Source: Phyllostachys edulis
Taxonomy: Eukaryota; Streptophyta; Magnoliopsida; Poales; Poaceae
NCBI GenBank assembly: GCA_036346405.1
Contig: CM070563.1
Location: 17,713,022 to 17,777,021 of the forward strand
Direction of reading: 5' to 3'
Length of the DNA stretch: 64,000 nt
Positions 57,214 through 64,000 of the stretch are shown in pieces. The position numbers were made by a program, and so were the translations under genes. The notes under the pieces were generated by a model. The model was given only the letters and a program-made list of their open reading frames with translations, had not been told where the DNA came from and made no database searches. The stretch's first letter is position 1. Each line of letters starts with the position of its first letter.

Positions 57214-57366
57214 CAACATCTCCGGACAACGGTTGCAACATCCCTCGGACACGGCTGCAACATCCCCGGACAACAGTTGCAACATCCTAGGACAATGGTC
57301 GCAATATCCCCAGACAACGGTTACAACATCTCCGGACAACGGTTGCAACATCCCCAAACAATAGTT
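57214..57366. repeat. 22-bp minisatellite, left half
   Basis: About seven units of the form AACATCCCCGGACAACGGTTGC with substitutions. The array is interrupted at 57366 by a CACTA element and resumes at 62110, so it was one array of about 14-15 units. Confidence 0.9.
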
Positions 57367-57404
57367 CACTACTACAAAAAGGCTAATACTGGACACCTCA
57401 TCAC

Positions 57405-58110
57405 AGACGGTTGACCAAAACCGTTTGTATTACATGCAATCACGAGCGATTTTGGTTTAGAGACCATCTGTGTTACTAGCTGCACTAAAAACCGTCTGTG
57501 AAGAGCGGTGGCGAGCTTGAGCAAAATTCTCACGGGGCCAAAGATCAAAGGCAAGATCTTGCTTGGTGGCTGCTCCCGTGCGCCGTCACGTGTGACCACG
57601 CCTGCGTTAGTGCATTCTTTGGCAGCTCGTCAACTCGTCGATCAAATCCGCGGCGTCGCGTCTGCCGGCCGCCGCCTAGGCTCCTCGGACCGGCCTCCTC
57701 GCAAGGGCAAGGGCTGAAGCGGTGAAGCCTCAAGCACGAAGGCCAAAGGTCAAGCCATCAACTAGTTACTAAGCGTCATATCGCGCTTCCTTTCCTCTGC
57801 AATCCTTCTTAATGCTTTGATGCTTTCCATGAGGTGATGAGACCATGCGGGCCAAAGTCTTGCGTCCGGCTCATGTTCCAGCATCTGCCCGATGCCCTCA
57901 TCTTTGCATAGTGGTGTTAAAAAATTTCCGTAAATCGCTGGGGCGGCGGCGGCGTTCGTTCGCGAGCTTAAGCTCCGTCCTGTGTGAAGAGTAATATCAC
58001 GAGCGGTTCATAACTAAAACCGTCGTGAAACATCCTGAGCGATTCTTAATAATAACCGTCTGTGATATTACTACATATCACGAGCGGTTTTTGTTATAAT
58101 AATGCGTGAT
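57405..58110. repeat. CACTA subterminal repeats, left side
   Basis: Words such as ACAGACGGTT, ACCGTCTGTG, CACGAGCGGTT and AACCGTCGTG recur in both directions at the two ends of this interval. They are the presumed transposase binding sites. The middle (57500-57990) is GC-rich and differs in character, perhaps captured DNA. Confidence 0.75.
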
Positions 58111-58311
58111 AATATCGCTAAAGCTCGATTGAAGCTCGATGAGTTTCTTAAATGCGCGATCGTCTCTTTGTCGCATCAATGCGCTCGGCTCCCGATGCAT
58201 CTCTTCATCTCACGCTCCGAATTTATTTCTTGTTTTATAAAAAGGATCATCCGCCATCGAAAATGATCATCCCCACATATAGATGATCTAGTACTTATAA
58301 AAAAATGCGAA

Positions 58312-58798
58312 ATGGTTGCCTCTTCTGTTTCCTTGTCGCCGGCATTGATGGCCTACCTGACTGCACTGTACGAGCACTTCTCTCGCTATATGTTGAACCG
58401 TGCTGCGGAAGAACACTGTTTCAACACTGTCTTCACTCCTCTGTTCGAGAATTTGCCAAAGCAGGTGACGACCACCTTTCGTCGTTTTGACACCCTCCTC
58501 ATGATGTCTTCGGTGATTTCCCACTTTCGGCGAGTTTACGCGTCATCGGCGTGGTCCTCCAAAACGACGTTGCATGTCTCTAGGAGGCTTGCCGTCACTT
58601 GGCTATGTCGGCGGCGGCGGCCGAGTCGACGAGTAGAGACCCTCAAGCAGGGAAGAGAGCCTATGGGCTTAATTCTTCTTGGTTCAACAGATCCGAGGGT
58701 CTTCGAGACACTCGAGCAGCGCATCGATCGGTGGACGCATTTCAAGCTTCCTTTGATCACGAACCGTCCACCCAAGCCTTGCCGCCTCTGAAGTATTG
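58312..58798 (+). pseudogene. Possible captured gene fragment inside the CACTA element
   Basis: An open frame of 159 codons runs from 58312 to 58791, and an overlapping frame (58599-58799) encodes about 66 residues ending in STQALPPLKY. GC content is higher than in neighbouring DNA, as for captured host exons. I recognise no domain and cannot tell which frame, if any, was coding. Confidence 0.25.
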
Positions 58799-58918
58799 AA
58801 GGCGGAGATAGCGACCTACCTTCGCCACTAGAAAAACTTTGTTATATGTTGAAAATTCCAAAATGAAAAAAATCTAATTTGGAGGTGAAGTTACAATATT
58901 AATTATATGTTGAATTAT

Positions 58919-58919
<1 letters not shown>

Positions 58920-58989
<70 letters not shown>
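58920..58989. repeat. (AT)n microsatellite
   Basis: About 35 AT dinucleotides, forming the left border of the Micron-like foldback. Confidence 0.95.
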
Positions 58990-58991
<2 letters not shown>

Positions 58992-59358
58992 ACGTCGTTT
59001 TAAATACACTTTGGGAGTATGTACTCCCACTTCTAATATACCATAGCGAATATATTATACTTCTTTATCACTTTCAATATACTTAAATACCAATTATAAG
59101 ATACTCCAATGTGACTTGATTGAAAAATTTTCATTGGAGCCCTTTATTTTGCTATGTACCCTTTTTCATATATAAAAGAAGTATATACACAGATTTTGGT
59201 ATAAGAAGTGGATTTTTATGAAATTTTTCATGGAACTCACTTTGGGGTATCTTATTATCATTATTGGAGTATGCTCAAATAGATAAAGAGGTATCATCGT
59301 CATGCGATTTAAGTGGTATATGAGAGGTGAAGTACGTACTCAGGAGTACCATACCATT

Positions 59359-59361
<3 letters not shown>
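58990..59361. mobile_element. Micron-like foldback element between (TA)n tracts
   Basis: About 370 bp flanked on both sides by long (TA)n tracts. The left end (GAGTATGTACTCCCACTTCT then AATATACCA) and the right end (complement of TGGTATATGAGAGGTGAAGT then ACGTACTC) are imperfect inverted repeats. The centre is AT-rich without ORF. Position inside a (TA)n microsatellite and size fit the rice Micron family, which targets (TA)n. The assignment is by structure only. Confidence 0.6.
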
Positions 59362-59449
<88 letters not shown>

Positions 59450-59472
59450 GACAGTTTAGTGGAACAAATTAA

Positions 59473-59513
<41 letters not shown>
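59362..59513. repeat. (AT)n microsatellite, two tracts
   Basis: A tract of about 42 dinucleotides (59363-59446) and a second of about 17 (59480-59513) separated by a short unique spacer. Confidence 0.95.
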
Positions 59514-59517
<4 letters not shown>

Positions 59518-59619
59518 AAGCAAATTTTCAACAATATTTAAATGACAAAATTGACATATAAACATGTAATTTCTTCATGTCATGTAAGTGTATATACAAG
59601 ATAAATATACTTGAGAAAA

Positions 59620-59745
59620 ACCATTTCACGACGGTTCTATTATGGAACAAATCGGTGATATAGGACATATCCTGAGCGGTTCTATTATGGAACCGTTTGT
59701 GACAATTATCACCGGCGGTTCCATAATAGAACCATCTGTGATAAG
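59620..59745. repeat. Subterminal-type inverted repeats inside the CACTA element
   Basis: GCGGTTCTATTATGGAACCG and its inverse GGTTCCATAATAGAACC, together with CATCTGTGATAAG and CACGACGG, resemble CACTA subterminal repeats of a related family. They may mark the end of a second, nested or fused CACTA element. Confidence 0.6.
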
Positions 59746-59895
59746 TCTCTTTATTAGTAGGAGCCCAGCTGCTAGGGTTTGCGCCCACCCTAACACGTCA
59801 CTCCCCAGCGCACTTACTCTCGTCCGTTCCCCTCCACACCTCGACGCCGCCGCCCAACCTCGTCGCTGTCGCTGCCGGTTGTGACACCACTCTGC

Positions 59896-59936
59896 ACTGC
59901 ACAAGACACTCGTACGATAATAGTGTCTTGTGCAGT
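59896..59936. repeat. Perfect short hairpin (15-bp stem, 11-nt loop)
   Basis: ACTGCACAAGACACT at 59896-59910 is followed after 11 bases by its exact complement AGTGTCTTGTGCAGT (59922-59936). It lies in GC-rich, exon-like DNA within the CACTA element. Confidence 0.9.
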
Positions 59937-60168
59937 TTCAGGGTCGTGCCACAACTACGGTGACGCCGCCACCCAAGCCACTGGGCTTGGCCCCGCGTGT
60001 CGCCTGCGCCGCCATGGCTTGGTTCTCCTGCTCGGCCTCCTGCGCTCGGGCCCTGGCCCCCTAGCTTTGCTTTCCCCATCCTCCCTCTATTCTCCTCTAG
60101 ATCTGTTAGCTTAATGTCTTTTGTTGAGTTTGATTTTTATGTTTGAGCCTTAAGTTGTGTCCTAATGT

Positions 60169-60255
60169 TTGTGTGATTTATGCAAGGTGAAAGACATGGA
60201 TGAGGTTGTCTTTGTCGTGGGGTCCTTTGCCGTGGTTCTTATTTGTCTTGAGGTA
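60169..60255 (+). pseudogene. Possible captured exon within the CACTA element
   Basis: TTTATGCAG-like sequence ahead of GTGAAAGAC and a GAG|GTATCA junction at about 60252 look like splice acceptor and donor around an open stretch reading VKDMDEVVFVVGSFAVVLIC. The hydrophobic part could be a membrane segment. The parent gene is not recognised; the splice sites are inferred by eye. Confidence 0.3.
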
Positions 60256-60396
60256 TCACCCTACCTTACTCCCTCTCTATCTCTACCCCCTTGCTCTGTG
60301 ATGAAAATGGCTAGTGCTCTGCGATGGATGCCAAGGGCTACTACTGGTGTGGTGGCTGGGTTTGGACACTCTTGGTCTTGTTGTTGAACTGCTCAA

Positions 60397-60621
60397 TGAT
60401 GTTAATAGTCTTATGCTGAAATTGAATTGATAATTAGTTCATATTAATAGTCCCCTTGCTCTGTGATGTAATGATGTTAATAGTCTTATGCTGAAATTGA
60501 ATTGATAATTAGTTCATATTAATAGCCCCTTGCTCTGTGATGTAATGATGTTAATAGTCTTATGCTGAAATTGAATTGATAATTAGTTCATATTAATAGT
60601 CCCTTGCTCTGTGATGTAAAC
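60397..60621. repeat. 74/75-bp tandem repeat, three copies
   Basis: Units begin TGATGTTAATAGTCTTATGC and end GCTCTGTGATGTAA. The three units are almost identical and differ mainly by one C in a short C run, so the expansion is recent. Confidence 0.92.
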
Positions 60622-61008
60622 CGAGGTCTATTGGGCGTATGTGCATTCTATGCATCTTGCTTAGTTCATCTTTGTGGGTTTAGATTGACAAAATGAATAG
60701 GGATGGTGGGTTTGGTTAATGCTCTCGATGGATCTTGAGGGTTATTGATGCGGTTCTAACTTTGTGCTTGGTTGGCTTACATTGGATGTGGTTCGGATGG
60801 GGCTTGGCTGCAATTAACTTTTCAGATTTATAAAGTTTTAGGCTTCGTGTGTATTGTATTTGAAAACAAGACCAAATGAGTCAAAAACTACTACAACACC
60901 TCTTCACCTGTCTCTCGCCATTCATTTCACCTTTATGCGTATAGCTTGTGTTCATGCCGATCAAGTTCTCCTAACTTGCGTCCAGTGCGTCCTACCATTC
61001 CATTCATA

Positions 61009-61679
61009 ATCTCTTCTCTATAAAGTCTCCAGCGTTGGTGCTTGTGCCATTAAAACCGGCATCATATATATATATATATATTGTTAAGTAGTCTGACCAC
61101 TTTAGGAAGTCGTCCATGCAACCACGAGAAGGATGAGACAGTAGCCACGTGCAACCTTATTGAGCCCATGAAGGTTTAAGAAGTATGGATGCAAGGAGAG
61201 CGTCAGGACATCAATTACGGATGTTGTCGATGAGGTAATTGGGCGTCGCTATGTTCGAAAGTGGCGTGGATGTGCAAATACTCCGGCCGAAGTGGCATCA
61301 TCTATCGACAACCAACAATTCTTGAGCATGTAATCGTCTTTAAACCCAAAAGAACACCAAGCAACAAGTTGAGAATTCTTTTGAAATGTGAGAATGGTTG
61401 CTTGGTGTTCTTGTTGGGTTTAAAGACGATTACATGCTCAAGAATGGTTAGTTGTCGATATATGATGCCACTTCCCATCCGAATACCTGCAAGGCCCACG
61501 TCACTTTCGAACATAACGACGCCCAATTACCTATCGACAACATCCGTAATTGGATGTCCTGACGATCTCCTTGCATCCATACGTCTTAAACCTGCATGGG
61601 CTCAATGAGGTTGCACGTGGCTATTGTCTCATCCTTCTCATGTCAGTGAGACGATCCCCTAAAGTGGTACGAGACTACG

Positions 61680-61756
<77 letters not shown>

Positions 61757-61804
61757 AGCGGTTTTAATGGCACAAGCGACCACTACTTGGGGCTTTATAG
61801 AGAA
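61009..61804. repeat. Approximately 800-bp foldback with (AT)n near the arm bases
   Basis: The left arm (61009-61380) and the right arm (61395-61804) are complementary with few mismatches. Examples are TTGAGCATGTAATCGTCTTT (about 61320) against AAAGACGATTACATGCTCAA (about 61421), and ATTACGGATGTTGTCGAT (about 61213) against its complement near 61535. The short loop is near 61380-61395. The arms contain (AT) runs at corresponding positions, short on the left (61063-61082) and about 36 repeats on the right (61683-61754). A transcript would form a long double-stranded stem suitable for small RNA production. Confidence 0.85.
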
Positions 61805-61829
61805 AAGTCATCATAGATTTATTTGATAC

Positions 61830-62095
61830 AAACCGCCTCAGTGATATATACTTATCACAGACGGTTTTAGCCACAAACCGTCTGTGATATATACTTATCA
61901 TAGATGGTTTCAGCTACAAACCGTGCATGATAGGTTCCTATCACGGCAGTTCTCGATTAATAATTGTCTATGAAAGTATGCATCACAGACGGTTTGAAAA
62001 CCGTCTGTGATGACCTCATGTCATCACTGACCCATAAACTCAGACGGCTCACGAAACCATCTGTGATGACGTTTTTGAACCGTCTGTGAATACCT
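61830..62095. repeat. CACTA subterminal repeats, right side
   Basis: At least eight copies of CCGTCTGTGA, ACAGACGG or close variants in both orientations, spaced 10-45 bp apart, ending about 15 bp before the CACTA terminus. Confidence 0.88.
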
Positions 62096-62109
62096 TTTCT
62101 GTAGTAGTG

Positions 62110-62278
62110 GTTGCAACATCTCCGGACAACGGTTGCAAATCCTAGGACAATGGTTGCAACATCCCCCGGACAAAGTTATAACATCCTCGGACAACGGTTG
62201 CAACATTCTCGGACAACGGTTGCAACATCCCCGGACAATAGTTGAAACATTCCTGGACAACGGTTGCAACATCACAAA
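62110..62278. repeat. 22-bp minisatellite, right half
   Basis: Continuation of the array at 57214-57366 with about seven to eight units of GGTTGCAACATCCCCGGACA type, after the GTT target duplication. Confidence 0.9.
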
Positions 62279-62289
62279 TCAAAACAAAG

Positions 62290-63361
62290 CATCACGGAGA
62301 AAAAAACTCATCATCATGGACATGAAGCGATAGCTATATAATTAGATTAGTAGTTGTTTCAAAACATTTCTAGATTCATTGATCTAGATTAGTTGAACAA
62401 TTTGAGCGAGTCTGCTCAAGATGCATGCGATGAGGCAATAGTGTAAGTATTAGGCTCTCCGTAAAAATATATAAGCGTTAATCGAGCCCCTGATCTTTAA
62501 TCATTGCTGCAAAACATGGTATAGGAAAGCGCCACATCACAAATTTTTTGGGTCGTGACGTGCGAGGTGTCCGGAAAAAAAACTCGTTCCGTGCGTAAGC
62601 GTTATATCATTACCCTACTATAATACATATATTTATATTTGAAAATAGAGACAACTCTAATATGTTTAATTGAAGATACAATTGTACTTCTCATACAGCG
62701 CTGTAACAACTCTTATATTTATTTTTGATTAATCTTGATCGTTATAATCTGGACATATCACAATCGACGGTGTAGATTTTTTCCCACCAATTAACGTGAT
62801 AATTTCTATCACTTGAGAGCGAAGGTGATGACTTCTTTTGACTTTTTTAATAATATAAAAGATTGTTGTCTTTGTTCGCTTTCACAATCAAATCGTATAA
62901 TATCTTCCTGTTGTAAGCAAAATTACATTTCGTGTTACCTGGACAATTTATTTGCTGTAAATTAATTTTGGCTATAATTTTCTCATCGGAAACATCAGTA
63001 CGCGCGTAAATAACTTTGTTTCTCTGGAAGCAAGTAATTTCCCCCCTTGCTCTAGTAGTACGTACACTGTGTTTTTTTGTTGTTGTGAAATTCACTTTTT
63101 TTTTGGAAAGTATTGAAGCACCTCTATGTTTTTATCCCTAGCTAGGTGTGGAAAACCAAATGAAATTCCACAAATTATTGGACAATACATTTGAAACGAA
63201 AACAAAGTACACTGCATAATTAATTTCAACAAACACAAGCACCCAATCAAATTGATAAATTAAGTAGAAACAACAGAATACTATTTTCTTGTCCACTACC
63301 AAATCATGTGTGCTCTGTGCATTTTCACATGGAATAGCAAATAACAAAGCACATCTTTCAC
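62290..63361. other. Intergenic stretch downstream of the DUF594 gene
   Basis: AT-rich sequence without a recognised gene or repeat. The right part (about 63100-63361) would hold the 3' UTR of the minus-strand gene. An open minus frame at 62847-63095 has no recognisable motif. Confidence 0.5.
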
Positions 63362-63937
63362 CTAATCCTGCACCTGCTGATTGTAATATTGGATGGGCGT
63401 TTCCTCCGTATCAACGGGTTGATCGCCGTGCTCGGCCGCCCCGAGGTACCCGGCGTGGGATAACAATGCCCACAGATGCGTCATGAGCTCCCCGCCGGTG
63501 CTTAGAAATATCTTGTGCTGAGAAGCCTTCGTGGATGCAGCCAAGTACAGCACGAATCCAGCCCAGAATTCCGACAAGAACTTCCACAGAGCTTCATTGT
63601 CACCACTGGTCGCTTCTGTCAGCTTCTTGCCGAGCTCCGCTCCCCTCTTCAGTATAGTATTGACTTCATTCCCATCTAAGATTTTCTTGTCAGCATACCC
63701 TCCAAGCCTTTCGAGAATTTGTTTGGATGAAGTACAACGGCCCAAGGACTTGTATCTTCTCGAAAGAACAAAATTTTTTTCTCTATACACTTCATGGAAC
63801 ACCGCTCTGGCCATTAGGCTGTTCCCGGGCAGTAGAGGAGGGAGCAGTGTGAACACATAGGCACAGTACTGGGACAGTGTCCTAGCGGTCATGTAATGAG
63901 ACCACCAAAGATCTGCGTCCTCATCCGAAGGATTGCG
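63362..63937 (-). CDS. DUF594-domain protein, C-terminal part (gene cut by window edge)
   Basis: The minus-strand frame is open from about 63937 to a TAG stop at 63362. It begins DEDADLWWSHYMTARTLSQY and ends with the family signature ALWKFLSEFWAGFVLYLAAS, then STGGELMTHLWALLSHAGYL. These are the C-terminal DUF594 marks of the large grass-expanded family that usually pairs DUF4220 (membrane part) with DUF594. Normal members have roughly 650-750 residues, so only the last quarter is seen. An in-frame TGA at 63940-63938, just before conserved sequence, suggests either a damaged gene or a frame change further upstream. Cellular function is not established. This is the only clearly non-transposon gene in the window. 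Confidence 0.8.
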   Translation of the reverse strand, partial: RNPSDEDADLWWSHYMTARTLSQYCAYVFTLLPPLLPGNSLMARAVFHEVYREKNFVLSRRYKSLGRCTSSKQILERLGGYADKKILDGNEVNTILKRGAELGKKLTEATSGDNEALWKFLSEFWAGFVLYLAASTKASQHKIFLSTGGELMTHLWALLSHAGYLGAAEHGDQPVDTEETPIQYYNQQVQD

Positions 63938-64000
63938 TCAGCCGAAGGCTCGCCCCCTCGACCATATACTCACTTTAACATTTCTTCTACTGACAAGCTC

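Larger units (their letters stand above)
57367..62109. mobile_element. Non-autonomous CACTA (En/Spm-like) transposon, TSD GTT
   Basis: The termini are CACTACTACAAAAA at 57367 and its inverse TTTTCTGTAGTAGTG ending at 62109. GTT flanks both sides (57364-57366 and 62110-62112), the 3-bp duplication expected for CACTA elements. Subterminal regions carry many copies of CCGTCTGTGA and its complement on both strands (57405-57500, 58005-58110, 61830-62095). No transposase domain is seen in 4.7 kb, so it depends on a helper. The interior holds two foldbacks, (AT)n tracts, a 74-bp triplication and GC-rich pieces that may be captured gene fragments. Orientation cannot be assigned. Confidence 0.9.

Noticed and set aside
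57214..57366. Regular 22-bp repeats that superficially resemble a CRISPR array
   Set aside because: There are no unique spacers between units; it is a plain eukaryotic minisatellite in plant DNA.

Overview
This is plant nuclear DNA, almost certainly from a grass and probably from rice or a close relative. The evidence is a nest of grass-type LTR retrotransposons, a CACTA transposon with CCGTCTGTGA-type subterminal repeats, a (TA)n-flanked foldback resembling the rice Micron family, and the 3' end of a grass-type DUF594 gene at the right edge. The species cannot be named from the sequence alone. There is no prokaryotic gene organisation. Nearly all coding capacity belongs to transposons, and most of it is broken.

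Layout, left to right. Bases 1-1291 are unassigned and end in a 49-bp tandem repeat. Bases 1292-12550 are a Tat-lineage Ty3/gypsy element (+ strand) with decayed gag-PR-RT-RNaseH-IN. Its 3' third carries a multi-exon antisense gene (about 11.1 to 7.3 kb, - strand) and a 3' LTR at 11720-12550. Bases 12551-13109 are the terminus of a minus-oriented gypsy LTR. Bases 13110-37578 are a SIRE-type Ty1/copia element (+ strand). It is split by a giant non-autonomous LTR element (18829-32548, TSD GGTAC), and its 3' LTR is split by a solo Tat LTR (35264-36057, TSD GTTTG). Bases 37579-48287 are the 3' part of a Tekay-type chromovirus (+ strand), split by a solo SIRE-like LTR in minus orientation (39446-42240, TSD ACCTC).

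The right part is less nested. It holds a possible host exon (48288-48418, -), a MULE-like MITE (49024-49383), and a full-length minus-strand copia element (49687-56643, 260-bp LTRs, TSD GTTGG). A non-autonomous CACTA element follows (57367-62109, TSD GTT), inserted inside a 22-bp minisatellite. It contains a Micron-like foldback, (AT)n tracts, a 74-bp triplication and an approximately 800-bp hairpin. The window ends in a DUF594 protein gene (63362-63937, -) cut by the window edge.

The junctions give an insertion order: the Tekay element first, then the SIRE copia in its leader, then a minus gypsy in the copia 5' LTR, then the Tat element in that gypsy LTR. The outer left ends of all four should lie to the left of this window.

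The observations most worth a second look are these. (1) The antisense gene in the Tat element has its own TATA box and a series of splice sites. (2) The giant element has two 5.5-kb LTRs around only 2.6 kb of non-coding interior. Its two LTRs differ mainly by CG versus CAG/CTG swaps, which looks like residual long-read error at methylated sites rather than mutation. (3) A strand-biased heptamer GACCTCC is scattered through both coding and LTR parts of the Tekay element. (4) Several unrelated LTR families carry arrays of short palindromes, usually upstream of the TATA box. (5) The CACTA interior is packed with foldbacks.
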